Source: JAYUJH01 sp043765375 (GTDB lineage: Bacteria; Pseudomonadota; Alphaproteobacteria; Rickettsiales; UBA998). Taken from it: 64,000 nt of DNA. Positions 50,995 to 60,119 of the stretch are shown in pieces. The stretch covers positions 1-64,000 of the forward strand of contig JAYUJH010000023.1 of assembly GCA_043765375.1 (NCBI GenBank), written 5' to 3'. The notes under the pieces were generated by a model. It searched no databases and had not been told where the DNA came from. It saw only the letters and a list, made by a program, of their open reading frames with translations. Numbering within the stretch: the stretch's first letter is position 1; every line of letters begins with the position of its first letter. The translations under genes were made by a program, and so were the position numbers.

Positions 50995-52188
50995 TTGTAT
51001 GGATTGCAATCACTAACTCTGCATAATTTTCGCTCACATGCGCATTTTTCGCTTGAGTGCTGTGCGCCAGTTATTGAGTTCAACCTGCCAACGTTTGATT
51101 GCGCCCAGCCAAACCAAGAATATTCACCAAAAAATGTGGTGATTAAAAATGTAGTGATTACGGGGGCGAATGGTGCGGGTAAAACGAATATTTTAGAAGC
51201 AATATCCATGCTTACTGTTGGCAAGGGTATGCGGGGAACGGCGCTTCACGAGCATCTGCGAATAAGAGAAAACAGTTTTGGAGGTAGTGCTGCGGAAGCG
51301 AATTTTTGGGCGGTGCGAGCAAACTTGCAAACTGCAAATGGCGAGTGCCAACTCACCGCTGTTTATGATGCCATCAATGCACCAAAACGTGTTTTGAAAT
51401 TGGAAGATGATGCTTTGCCCCGTCAAGCTGATATATTACAATATTTATCCATATTATGGTTTTTGCCAACGCAATCTCATTTATTTCAATCTGGTATGAG
51501 TGACAAACGTAAATATTTTGACCGAATTGTTTTTAGTTTTGATTCAAGCCATGCAACTCGCATTAACGCTTATGAACATTATATGCGGGAGCGTGGGCGT
51601 TTGTTGAAAATTGGTAATTATGATGCACAATGGGTGACGGCGATTGAGGCGAAAATTGCGCAATATGCGTTGGAAATTGTGGGAGTGAGATTGCATATTT
51701 TGCAGTTGCTCAACCAATCAATTCAAATGCTTGATGATATTTTTCCAAAAGCGATATTACGTTTTGAAGGCGAGGTGGAGCAGATGATGCAATCACACGA
51801 GCAGCCAGAAATAATGTTGCAACAATCGTTGAAAGCGGCGAGAAATATTGATGCACGTTCGGGCAGGTGCAGTTTGGGAGCGCATAAAAGCCAATTTCAT
51901 GCGATTTTTTCCAGCAATAATCGTCCCGCTGAATTATGCTCAACTGGGGAGCAGAAGGCGTTGTTGCTTAGTATTTTAATGGCGCAAATCAAGGCGTTGC
52001 AGTTTAATCGTCCGCTGAGTAACACGCCAATAATACTGTTACTTGATGAAATGGTGGCGCATTTGGATATTAATCGCCGTAATGCTTTGTTTTCCTTGAT
52101 AAAATCGTCCAATATACAAGTTTTTGCAACAGGAACTGATGATGCAATATTCATTAACTTGGAAAATACCATTCATGTTAGGCTTTGA
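50995..52188 (+). CDS. recF: DNA replication and repair protein RecF
   Basis: RecF loads RecA at gaps with RecO and RecR. LTLHNFRSHAHFSLE is the SMC-like N-terminus, ITGANGAGKTNILEAISML the Walker A, CSTGEQKALLLSILMAQ the signature and ILLLDEMVAHLDINRR the Walker B. The start is TTG at 50995, preceded by TGAGGA (50981-50986), because no ATG is available before the conserved LQSLTLHNF. 397 aa. A 12-15 residue insertion after the N-terminal strands (PTFDCAQPNQEYSPKN) is unusual. gyrB, which often follows recF, is absent. Confidence 0.94.
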   Translation: MYGLQSLTLHNFRSHAHFSLECCAPVIEFNLPTFDCAQPNQEYSPKNVVIKNVVITGANGAGKTNILEAISMLTVGKGMRGTALHEHLRIRENSFGGSAAEANFWAVRANLQTANGECQLTAVYDAINAPKRVLKLEDDALPRQADILQYLSILWFLPTQSHLFQSGMSDKRKYFDRIVFSFDSSHATRINAYEHYMRERGRLLKIGNYDAQWVTAIEAKIAQYALEIVGVRLHILQLLNQSIQMLDDIFPKAILRFEGEVEQMMQSHEQPEIMLQQSLKAARNIDARSGRCSLGAHKSQFHAIFSSNNRPAELCSTGEQKALLLSILMAQIKALQFNRPLSNTPIILLLDEMVAHLDINRRNALFSLIKSSNIQVFATGTDDAIFINLENTIHVRL

Positions 52189-52220
52189 TTTTTATATATT
52201 TTCATATCATTGCTTGCCTT

Positions 52221-52274
52221 TATAATTCACCTAAAGTTTATAACTCACCCAAAGTTTATAACTCACCCAAAGTT
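52221..52274. repeat. 18-bp triplication of a gene end with stop codon
   Basis: Three 18-bp units at 52221-52238, 52239-52256 and 52257-52274. The last two are identical (TATAACTCACCCAAAGTT) and the first differs at two positions. On the minus strand each unit encodes T-L-G-E-L-stop in the same frame, so the GGDEF gene ends in three consecutive in-frame stops. Confidence 0.93.
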
Positions 52275-53326
52275 TCTTGCGTCACACGGTTGCGCCCTGC
52301 TTTTTTGGAGCGATAAAGTGCAGCGTCCGCCCGTTTGATGAATGTTTCAACCACATCACTTTCGCAGCGAAATAAGGCAACGCCAATTGAAACATTAATC
52401 ACGCCATAAACATCGCCATTCACTCGGTTGCGCAATTCTTTGCGGCAGATACTCTCACGGATATTTTCAGCAACCTTGTTCGCCGCCCCAATTGAAGTGT
52501 TTGGCAGGATAATAAAAAACTCCTCTCCACCAAAACGGGCAACCACATCTTTACCCTTCACCATTTCAATCAATAATTTAGCAGTTGTTTTCAGCACTTC
52601 ATCGCCGATTAAATGCCCATATTGGTCGTTAAAACGCTTAAAATGATCAATATCAATAGCAAGCAGACTGAGCGGTTCATTGCTGATTTTCGCTTCACTA
52701 ATTAAGCGAGTAAAATGCTTATCTAATGCTTTGCGATTATAAACCCCCGTTAAAAAATCCTTCTCCGCTTCAAGTGAAATCTCAGATAAACGATGCTCAA
52801 GCACTTCCACGTCATTACGGGATTCGTCCAATTTTGATTTCAAACCAACCGCACTTTTTTTCATTTCCGTGGCAATTGTAACCATCGCTTCCAAAACGCT
52901 ACTAATATCACGTTTTTCTTTGTTATTTATCAAATCATCTAGCTTGCTTTGAATTGATTGATTTTGGCTACTTGCCTCAGAAATAATACTCGTGATGATT
53001 GATAATGCGTCAGAGAGAACATCTTGTGTATGCTCCACTTCTTCACTATTATCAGCTTTAATGATATTATTTTCTAAGTGAGATTTTTCCAAAAAGCGCA
53101 AAAACACTTCATCAAATGGTAAGTTTTTTTGCAAACGATGATCAATTTCTTCAGCAAGATTAATGTTTATTTTAGCAAAATAATTATACCAAATAGAATA
53201 ATTCCGAGGCTTGGGAGTGACGTTCAACGCCTCCATCTTCCCGATTGCATTTTGTGCATAGCTCCATTCGGTAACTATTTCATTATTATCATTAATCATG
53301 TTAATATCGTTATTTAGTTGGTTCAT
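52256..53326 (-). CDS. Diguanylate cyclase (GGDEF protein)
   Basis: A 356-aa soluble protein predicted to make c-di-GMP. An Asn/Glu-rich helical N-terminal half (about 1-190, coiled-coil-like, no known sensor domain) precedes a full GGDEF domain: DFLTGVYNRKALD, LAIDIDHFKRFNDQYGHLIGDEVL and the active-site loop RFGGEEF. The position of the inhibitory RxxD site reads KGKD, so product inhibition may be altered. The similar N-terminal pattern (WSYAQNAIGKMEALNVTPKPRNYSIWYNYF) occurs in alphaproteobacterial cyclases. It is the likely opposite partner of the EAL protein at 22732-24450. It is convergent with recF; the stop codon is triplicated. Confidence 0.92.
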   Translation of the reverse strand: MNQLNNDINMINDNNEIVTEWSYAQNAIGKMEALNVTPKPRNYSIWYNYFAKININLAEEIDHRLQKNLPFDEVFLRFLEKSHLENNIIKADNSEEVEHTQDVLSDALSIITSIISEASSQNQSIQSKLDDLINNKEKRDISSVLEAMVTIATEMKKSAVGLKSKLDESRNDVEVLEHRLSEISLEAEKDFLTGVYNRKALDKHFTRLISEAKISNEPLSLLAIDIDHFKRFNDQYGHLIGDEVLKTTAKLLIEMVKGKDVVARFGGEEFFIILPNTSIGAANKVAENIRESICRKELRNRVNGDVYGVINVSIGVALFRCESDVVETFIKRADAALYRSKKAGRNRVTQETLGEL

Positions 53327-53528
53327 TGAAAATATTTAGGAAATTAACATTATAGAGTTAGGTTTATAGAATTAATTTTTGTTATAATTTAGCATTACTA
53401 AACTTAATATATTACTAAAAATTAATCTATATTATGTTTTATAATAATAATATTGTAAAGAGAAAAAGTTACTGAATTATTAATTTGTTTTTTGCAATTT
53501 TTGAACTAATCTGTTAATTGAAAATCAT

Positions 53529-55496
53529 ATGAAAAAGCAAAAATCACCCCAGCTAAAATTATCACTATTATATATATGTTACATGATGATGATTTTATGT
53601 TGCCTGCCCAATTTGGTGCGTGCAGCGAGTGAAGACCAAGTGATGCGAGAATTAGCTCGTAGCAATTGGCAATCAGCTGTTCAAATATCACGGGGGGCTG
53701 GGTCACAGGGGACAAATAATTTCACCCGCAACCTTGCTTATTGGAATTATCTGGTGCGCAGTGAGGCAATTCCACCATATCAAGAATATGAGAAGTTTCT
53801 GCGACAAAATCCCAAAGCTCCATTGCAAGATGTTCTGCTCAAACGCATGGAGATTGCGTTTTTGAATAGTAATCCAACGCCACGCTTAATCAATGCTTGG
53901 TTTCGCCTTAATCCTGCCATTTCCAGCCGTGCAATTTTGCTCAATTTAGATACACTCAATAAAATTGATAAAACACAATTAAACACGTTATGGGTGGAAG
54001 CGGATTTTTCAGCAAATGAAGAAGCGCAATTTTTTGCGAAATATAAAAATATGATTGCGCAAATCTCGCATGATAGGCGTTCAGCTAGGTTATTATGGGA
54101 TAATAATTATACGGCAGCAGCGAGGCTTTATCCTTATATGAGTTCTGATGCAATAACATTAGCGCAAGCTCGCTCATCATTGCAACGTAAATTAGTTGGG
54201 TTTGAAGGCGCAATTAGGGCAGTCCCTCCAGCAATGCAAAATGATTCTGGCTTGCTTTATGATAGGATTGCATTTCGGGCGAGTGCAGGTAATTATGCGG
54301 GTGTAAAGGAATTATTGCTCAAGGCGCGCGCTCCCTTGCCTTATCCTGATAAATGGTTGAATTATCAGTTGCGGGTGATGCGTGATGCGATTGAACAGGG
54401 TGATTATATGTCAGCAAAAATTGTTGCAGATAGACATAGTCAGATTTTACCTGCGCCAAAAGTGGAGGCGGAATGGTTGCGTGGCTGGTTATATTTATCA
54501 TTTTTGAAGCAGCCAAAACTTGCAATTCCCGCCTTTAAGAACATATATGAAACGGCTTTAATGCCAATTAGTCGCTCTCGTGGGGCTTATTGGGCAGCTC
54601 GGGCTTATGAATCTGCGGGTGATAAGCAAAATGCAGCGAAATGGTATGGTAAGGCAGCATTATTTCCTACCGCATTTTTTGGGCAATTAGCGCATCAATA
54701 TTTGCACCCAAACACTCCATTGCCGCTACCCGCACTTGTTGCACCCGCTGGAACGGATTTGAACAATTTCAAGGCGAATGACGAGTTAGCATCAGCTTTG
54801 GAGCGATATGTGCGGGCAGGTTATGGTGGGTTATTGTGGAATCATTTGAAACATCGTTTGGATTTTGAGCATTCTCCCGCAACTTTCGCCAATTTAGCAG
54901 CGATTGCACGCCTCGCTGGTGACAAACCGTTAGCGATTAAAATAGCGCAGGAAGCAGCGAATAAAGGGATATATTTAAGCGAATTATTTCCAGTGCTAAT
55001 CACTCCAAAACTCAGCATTGACAACGCTTTTGCTTTGGCTATAACACGGCAGGAAAGCAGGTTTGATGTGCGGGCAACAAGCGTTGCCGATGCTCGTGGA
55101 TTGATGCAGATTTTGCCTTCAACGGGCAGTGCTGTAGCATCATCGCATGGTTTGGGTTTCACCCCCAACAGGCTTTATGAGCCGCAATACAATATGGTTC
55201 TGGGGGCGCATTATATGCACCAAGTGCTAGGACGTTTTGGTGGAAGAATGGTGCTTGCCATCGCTGGTTACAATGCGGGGCCGGGGCGACCAGCAGCGTG
55301 GCAGCAACGTTTTGGCTCCATAACAAACAAAAATATGCACCAAGTTATTCAATGGACGGAGATGATTCCATTTGGTGAAACTCGCAATTATGTGCATCGT
55401 GTTATGGAAAATTATCATGTTTATCGTCACTTGCTAAGCAATGGAGCGGTGAGTTTGCAAGCGGAGCAAGCCCTCACTAGTGGCATGAGATTATAA
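53529..55496 (+). CDS. slt: Soluble lytic murein transglycosylase
   Basis: A 655-aa periplasmic enzyme that cleaves peptidoglycan glycan strands to 1,6-anhydro products. After a signal segment (LYICYMMMILCCLPNLVRAA) comes a long superhelical TPR-like U-domain (about 40-480; GAYWAARAYESAGDKQNAAKWYGKAA). The C-terminal catalytic domain has ALAITRQESRFDVRATS (the catalytic Glu), DARGLMQILPSTG, LGAHYMHQVLGRFGG and AGYNAGPGRPAAW. The overall size matches the Slt70 family. It is followed by mutM after 16 bases and probably shares its transcript. Confidence 0.94.
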   Translation: MKKQKSPQLKLSLLYICYMMMILCCLPNLVRAASEDQVMRELARSNWQSAVQISRGAGSQGTNNFTRNLAYWNYLVRSEAIPPYQEYEKFLRQNPKAPLQDVLLKRMEIAFLNSNPTPRLINAWFRLNPAISSRAILLNLDTLNKIDKTQLNTLWVEADFSANEEAQFFAKYKNMIAQISHDRRSARLLWDNNYTAAARLYPYMSSDAITLAQARSSLQRKLVGFEGAIRAVPPAMQNDSGLLYDRIAFRASAGNYAGVKELLLKARAPLPYPDKWLNYQLRVMRDAIEQGDYMSAKIVADRHSQILPAPKVEAEWLRGWLYLSFLKQPKLAIPAFKNIYETALMPISRSRGAYWAARAYESAGDKQNAAKWYGKAALFPTAFFGQLAHQYLHPNTPLPLPALVAPAGTDLNNFKANDELASALERYVRAGYGGLLWNHLKHRLDFEHSPATFANLAAIARLAGDKPLAIKIAQEAANKGIYLSELFPVLITPKLSIDNAFALAITRQESRFDVRATSVADARGLMQILPSTGSAVASSHGLGFTPNRLYEPQYNMVLGAHYMHQVLGRFGGRMVLAIAGYNAGPGRPAAWQQRFGSITNKNMHQVIQWTEMIPFGETRNYVHRVMENYHVYRHLLSNGAVSLQAEQALTSGMRL

Positions 55497-55512
55497 TAAT
55501 ATAGGAGCAAAA

Positions 55513-56319
55513 ATGCCTGAATTGCCAGAGGTTGAGACAGTAGCACGAGGGTTGAATGGTGCAATAGCAGGGAGCGTGATTGAATATGCGCAATTGCGGC
55601 GGGATAATTTGCGTTATCCATTTCCAGAAGGGCTGGTGGATATGCTTTGCGGTGCGACGATTGAAACCATTGAAAGGCGAGCTAAGTTTCTGATATTTAA
55701 GTTTTCTAGCACGATTTTAGTTGGTCATTTGGGTATGACGGGGGCTTATGTGGTGCGACAAAAAACTGAACCGCAAAAGCATGATCATATGTTGTGGCAG
55801 TTGCGTGATGGGCGTGAGGTGGTTTATCATGATCCAAGGCGATTTGGGTTTTTGCTATGCGAGAGTGATGCGCAAAAAATGTTGGATAATCTTGGGATTG
55901 AGCCATTTAATCCTGCATTTACCCCTGATTTTTTGCGGACTAAAATGCAAAAATCAACCATTGCAATCAAAGTATTTTTGCTTAATCAAAAAATTATTGT
56001 GGGGGTGGGAAATATCTATGCATCAGAGGTGTTGTTTCGCTGTAATATCAACCCATTAATGCAAACAAATCAATGTGTTAGCAAAGCGGATATGTTGGTT
56101 GAGATGATACAAAAAGTTTTGTTGGAAGCGATTGAATCTGGCGGGTCAACTTTGCGTAATTACGCCAATGCGAGTGGTGAAAGCGGTTATTTCCAACATA
56201 ATTTTAACGTATACGGCAAGGCAGGGCAGGATTGCGGCGTTTGTGGCGATAAAATTAACCGCATTATTCAAGCTGGAAGGTCAAGTTTTTTTTGCCCAAC
56301 TTGTCAACATATCGCTTGA
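55513..56319 (+). CDS. mutM: Formamidopyrimidine-DNA glycosylase
   Basis: MutM removes 8-oxoguanine and FapyG and cuts the abasic site by beta,delta-elimination. MPELPEVETVARGL gives the catalytic Pro2 and Glu3; the conserved lysine is in ERRAKFLIF; GHLGMTGAY and VGNIYASEVLFR follow; the C-terminal zinc finger is CGVCGDKINRIIQAGRSSFFCPTC. 268 aa is normal. AGGAG lies 7 bases before the ATG. The mutM-rpsT-dnaA order is seen in many alphaproteobacteria. Confidence 0.97.
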   Translation: MPELPEVETVARGLNGAIAGSVIEYAQLRRDNLRYPFPEGLVDMLCGATIETIERRAKFLIFKFSSTILVGHLGMTGAYVVRQKTEPQKHDHMLWQLRDGREVVYHDPRRFGFLLCESDAQKMLDNLGIEPFNPAFTPDFLRTKMQKSTIAIKVFLLNQKIIVGVGNIYASEVLFRCNINPLMQTNQCVSKADMLVEMIQKVLLEAIESGGSTLRNYANASGESGYFQHNFNVYGKAGQDCGVCGDKINRIIQAGRSSFFCPTCQHIA

Positions 56320-56421
56320 CGTAAGGTAATTTTCTCGTTATTTTGAGGAATATTTAAGAAACAAAATGAATATACAAATAAATGAATATATAAATATAGT
56401 AAATATATATTAAGGAAAAAC

Positions 56422-56682
56422 ATGGCACATCATAAATCAGCAAAAAAACGTATTTTAATAACTGAAAAACGCACATTAATCAACCGCGCTAGACGTGGTC
56501 GCGTAAGGACTTTCATTAAAAAAGTGGAAGCAGCAATCATCACGGGTGATAAAGAAATTGCATTGGTAACATTCAAATTGGCAGAACCTGAGATTCGCCG
56601 TGGTGTCACCAAAGGCATATTGAAGTTAAACACAGCATCACGCAAAATCAGCCGTTTGTCAGCCCGCATTAACGCAATGTAA
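56422..56682 (+). CDS. rpsT: 30S ribosomal protein S20
   Basis: S20 binds the 5' domain of 16S rRNA. The sequence MAHHKSAKKRILITEKRTLINRARRGRVRTFIKKVE is typical, and the C-terminal RGVTKGILKLNTASRKISRLSARIN matches. 86 aa. AAGGA lies upstream of the ATG in a very AT-rich leader. No clear terminator was found after the stop. Confidence 0.97.
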   Translation: MAHHKSAKKRILITEKRTLINRARRGRVRTFIKKVEAAIITGDKEIALVTFKLAEPEIRRGVTKGILKLNTASRKISRLSARINAM

Positions 56683-56780
56683 TCTAATGTTCGGAGTAAC
56701 CTTTGGGTTGCATTGTCTAGAGCTGTTTAATTTTATCCGTTGAATTGTTAAATGCTAAGCATTGTAACGTGGGGTTTTTT

Positions 56781-57371
56781 GTGTCGCATTTTCTTTCATT
56801 AGAGCAGATTAAAAAACTAGCAGTTGAGAGAAAACTTCAGCAATCAAATTATGCTGGAGAAATATTTGCAACAGAGTTTTTACTGTTTGCGCAAAATAAT
56901 GATGAATTGATTAACGGTGCAAATGATAAGCAATCGCAGGCTAATAATGCGAATGATAACTATTCGCAAGCTAATAATCCACAAAATATTGGTGCAAAAA
57001 GCCAAAATAATGATGATATATACGTTGTTGATGTGCGAACAAAAGCGGAGTGGCAATTCTCTGGAACGGCAGAACTTGGTGGTTTGAACGCAAAATTATT
57101 ATGTTTTGAGTGGGTTACCTATCCCGACTTCGCAGCCAATCCGCATTTCGTTGAACAAGTCACAAATGTGATAGTTAACAAAAAATCAGCAATATTTTTC
57201 CTTTGCAAAACAGGAATTCGCTCATATCAAGCAGCAAATATACTAGCAGAACATGGCTATGAGAATTGTTTCAATATAACACATGGCTTTGAAGGAGCTC
57301 ATAATAACAACATGCAAAGAGGAAAAGTTAATGGTTGGAAAGCTGAGGGATTGCCATGGAAGCAGCCGTGA
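56781..57371 (+). CDS. Rhodanese-domain protein
   Basis: A rhodanese-like sulfurtransferase of about 196 aa. IYVVDVRTKAEWQFSGTAELGG is the N-terminal rhodanese pattern, and IFFLCKTGIRSYQAANILAEHGYENCFNITHGFEG carries the active-site Cys and the family end. The start is uncertain: no in-frame ATG exists before the domain. GTG 56781 with GGGG seven to ten bases upstream is my choice; TTG 56745 and GTG 56769 are open too. Between residues about 45 and 80 is an Asn/Gln-rich insertion made of a 10-residue repeat (ANDKQSQANN, ANDNYSQANN). The stop overlaps the dnaA start by 16 bases. Confidence 0.85.
   Translation: MSHFLSLEQIKKLAVERKLQQSNYAGEIFATEFLLFAQNNDELINGANDKQSQANNANDNYSQANNPQNIGAKSQNNDDIYVVDVRTKAEWQFSGTAELGGLNAKLLCFEWVTYPDFAANPHFVEQVTNVIVNKKSAIFFLCKTGIRSYQAANILAEHGYENCFNITHGFEGAHNNNMQRGKVNGWKAEGLPWKQP
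56919..56978. repeat. In-frame 30-bp tandem repeat in the rhodanese gene
   Basis: Two 30-bp units (56919-56948, 56949-56978) that differ at a few positions encode ANDKQSQANN and ANDNYSQANN before the rhodanese domain. Confidence 0.9.
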
Positions 57372-58816
57372 TATTCAATCAAGTCTCGCCAGTAATTATT
57401 GATATGAAACAAGATGTTAGCAAAGAAAATAACGCAATTCTCAACCTGGAAAATAATAATTTATGGGCGGCTATTAAGCAAGAATTACACCATAGATTTG
57501 GCGATGCAATATATAAAAGTTGGATAGCAGGATTGGGATTTGATGGCGTGAATAACGGACAGGCGATTTTAACCGCCCCGTCCCGTTTCATGCGTGAATG
57601 GTTTGTTAATAATTATCAAGAAGTTGCGCTTGAGTTATTCACCCTTGGTAACTTCGAGATAAATAATATTGAAGTTATTGTTCGGCAAGCATCACATGAA
57701 TTGCAATCTGGGGTTGTGCAAATTGAAGCAGTATCTAGTGAAATATCTGTAGCAAATCAGCTTGATATGAATCTGTTGGATAGTATGGGGGCTGCGCTTG
57801 ACCCACGTTACACATTTGATGATTTTGTGGTTGGTAAAGCGAATGAACTCGCTTATGCTGCGGCAAAACGGGTGGCAAGCTCGGCGGAGTGCATAATAGG
57901 GTGCAATCCATTATTTCTTTATGGCGGGGTGGGGCTTGGCAAAACGCATTTGATGCACGCCATCGCTTGGCATATTCGCAATTTTCACCCTGAACGCCGA
58001 GTTGTTTATTTGTCAGCAGAAAAGTTCATGTATCAGTTCATCAAAGCGTTGCGTTTCAACGAAACTATGGCGTTTAAGGAGCAATTTCGCTCGGTTGATG
58101 TGCTGATGGTGGACGATGTGCAGTTCATTAGTGGCAAAGATTCCACGCAAGAGGAGTTTTTTCACACATTTAATGCGCTGGTGGATCAAAATAAGCAGTT
58201 GGTGTTTTCGGCGGATAGGTCGCCCTCGGATTTGGACGGGATTGAGGAGCGCATTCGCTCACGCCTAGGTTGGGGATTGGTGGCTGACATTCACGCAACT
58301 AGCTATGAACTGCGCTATGGTATTTTACAATCTAAGGTTGAAAAACTGACTGATATGATTGTCCCGCATGAAGTGTTGGAGTTTTTGGCGCAACGTATCA
58401 CCAGCAATGTTCGGGAGTTGGAGGGCGCATTAAACAGAGTTATCGCCCATTCCAGCCTCGTTGGTGGGGCGATTAGTTTGAAAAATACTGAAGCTGTGTT
58501 GCAGGATTTATTGCGCTCATGTGAGAAAAAAGCAACTATTGATGATATTCAACGCAAGGTTGCGGAGTATTATAATATAAAAATGGTTGATATGCACTCG
58601 GCGAGGCGCAGCGCAAGCATCGCCCGCCCTCGTCAAGTGGCAATGTATCTCTCCAAACAGCTTACATCTCGCAGTTTGCCTGAGATTGGGCGCAAGTTTG
58701 GTGGCAAAGATCATACCACAGTGATGCACGCCATCAAACGAATTAACGAATTAATGCGTGAGGATATTGAGCTAAAAGAGGATATTGAACGGTTGCAGCG
58801 CAGTTTGAATAGTTAA
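57356..58816 (+). CDS. dnaA: Chromosomal replication initiator DnaA
   Basis: DnaA opens the replication origin. Domain I (NNLWAAIKQELHHRFGDAIYKSWI) is followed by a short linker. The AAA+ domain begins at LDPRYTFDDFVVGKANELAYAAA, with Walker A GGVGLGKTHLMHAI, Walker B VLMVDDVQFISGKD and the arginine finger in EERIRSRLGWGL. Domain IV has the DnaA-box helix RPRQVAMYLSKQLTSRSLPEIGRKFGGKDHTTVMHA. ATG 57356 is preceded by GAGGG at a good distance; ATG 57404 has none. 486 aa. It overlaps the rhodanese gene, suggesting coupled translation. No cluster of TTATCCACA boxes was seen next to it. Confidence 0.97.
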   Translation: MEAAVIFNQVSPVIIDMKQDVSKENNAILNLENNNLWAAIKQELHHRFGDAIYKSWIAGLGFDGVNNGQAILTAPSRFMREWFVNNYQEVALELFTLGNFEINNIEVIVRQASHELQSGVVQIEAVSSEISVANQLDMNLLDSMGAALDPRYTFDDFVVGKANELAYAAAKRVASSAECIIGCNPLFLYGGVGLGKTHLMHAIAWHIRNFHPERRVVYLSAEKFMYQFIKALRFNETMAFKEQFRSVDVLMVDDVQFISGKDSTQEEFFHTFNALVDQNKQLVFSADRSPSDLDGIEERIRSRLGWGLVADIHATSYELRYGILQSKVEKLTDMIVPHEVLEFLAQRITSNVRELEGALNRVIAHSSLVGGAISLKNTEAVLQDLLRSCEKKATIDDIQRKVAEYYNIKMVDMHSARRSASIARPRQVAMYLSKQLTSRSLPEIGRKFGGKDHTTVMHAIKRINELMREDIELKEDIERLQRSLNS

Positions 58817-58913
58817 ATTATGATGCGATTTGGGATTATGTTTGAAAATTATGCTTAAAATATTCATAAAAAAGTTAATAATATTAATAAATTATCACTA
58901 GAAAAGGATTAAT

Positions 58914-60119
58914 ATGAATCAAATGATAGCTCCTCGCCTTTTGGCCGTTAAACCTTCACCAACTATGGCGGTAACTGCTAAAGCCGCAGAAATAAAGGCT
59001 TCGGGTTATGATGTGATTGGGCTTGGAGCGGGTGAGCCAGATTTTGATACGCCAGAACATATTAAGCAAGCGGCAATTCGGGCATTGGCGGAGGGTAAAA
59101 CTAAATATACTCCAGTCGGTGGCACGCCAGAATTGAAAGATGCGATTATTGCGAAGTTCAAGCGGGATAATAATTTATCGTTTGGGCGCAATCAAATTGT
59201 GGTTGGTTGCGGGGCAAAACAGGTGATTTTTAATGCGTTGCTTGCTACGGTTTCTGCGGGCGATGAAGTAATTATTCCCGCTCCATATTGGGTTTCATAT
59301 CCTGATATGGTATATGTTGCGGAAGGAACTCCCGTTATAGTTGCATGTGGGCGTGAGACTAGCTTGAAATTAACTCCTGAAATATTGTTGGGTGCGATTA
59401 CGCCAAAAACAAAATGGGTGATTTTGAATTCGCCGTCCAATCCGAGTGGTGCAGCTTATTCATACGATGAATTGCAGGCGTTGGGGGAGGTGTTGTTGCA
59501 GCACCCTCAAGTGATGATTTTATCCGACGATATTTACGAATATTTGCTGTATGATGGGTTCAAATATGCAACTATTGCGAGTGTTGTTCCTGAATTAGCG
59601 CATCGTGTGTTGACGGTGAATGGCGTTTCAAAATCATATTCCATGACAGGTTGGCGCATTGGATACGCAGCGGGAAATGTTGAATTAATCGCAGCAATGA
59701 CCAATATTCAATCGCATTCAACTACAAATGCTTGCTCAATATCGCAGGCGGCAACGGTTGAGGCCTTAAATGGTGATCATAGTTTTTTGCAGGAATGGCT
59801 GGTTGCTTTTGTGAAGCGTCGGGATATGGTGGTGGCGGAGTTAAACAAAATTGATGGCATAATTTGCGAAAAATCAGTTGGAGCGTTTTATTTATTTCCA
59901 AATTGTGAAGGATTATTTGGGCGCAAAACTCCATCGGGTGCAGTGATTAACAATTCTGCTGAATTATGCGCATATTTATTGGACGAAGCATTAGTTGCAG
60001 CGGTGCATGGCAGTGCGTTTGGCTGTGAAGGATATTTCCGTATTTCCTACGCTACGTCAGAAAAAATATTAACTGAAGCGTGTTCTCGCTTAAAAATAGC
60101 CATAGATAAACTAGCTTAA
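58914..60119 (+). CDS. aspC: Aspartate aminotransferase (class I, Igamma type)
   Basis: A PLP-dependent enzyme that interconverts aspartate and 2-oxoglutarate with oxaloacetate and glutamate. GLGAGEPDFDTPEHI and KYTPVGGTPELKDAI are family starts, LNSPSNPSGAAYS binds substrate carboxylate and PLP, ILSDDIYEYLLYDG holds the cofactor, and the Schiff-base lysine is in VNGVSKSYSMTGWRIGYAAG. FRISYATS supplies the substrate Arg. 401 aa is normal. AAAGGA precedes the ATG. Its stop overlaps that of the convergent LysR gene by four bases. Confidence 0.94.
   Translation: MNQMIAPRLLAVKPSPTMAVTAKAAEIKASGYDVIGLGAGEPDFDTPEHIKQAAIRALAEGKTKYTPVGGTPELKDAIIAKFKRDNNLSFGRNQIVVGCGAKQVIFNALLATVSAGDEVIIPAPYWVSYPDMVYVAEGTPVIVACGRETSLKLTPEILLGAITPKTKWVILNSPSNPSGAAYSYDELQALGEVLLQHPQVMILSDDIYEYLLYDGFKYATIASVVPELAHRVLTVNGVSKSYSMTGWRIGYAAGNVELIAAMTNIQSHSTTNACSISQAATVEALNGDHSFLQEWLVAFVKRRDMVVAELNKIDGIICEKSVGAFYLFPNCEGLFGRKTPSGAVINNSAELCAYLLDEALVAAVHGSAFGCEGYFRISYATSEKILTEACSRLKIAIDKLA

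Noticed and set aside
57356..58913. Possible oriC beside dnaA
   Set aside because: The 97-bp AT-rich gap after dnaA has no TTATCCACA-like boxes that I could find, and no cluster exists in the other gaps of the block.
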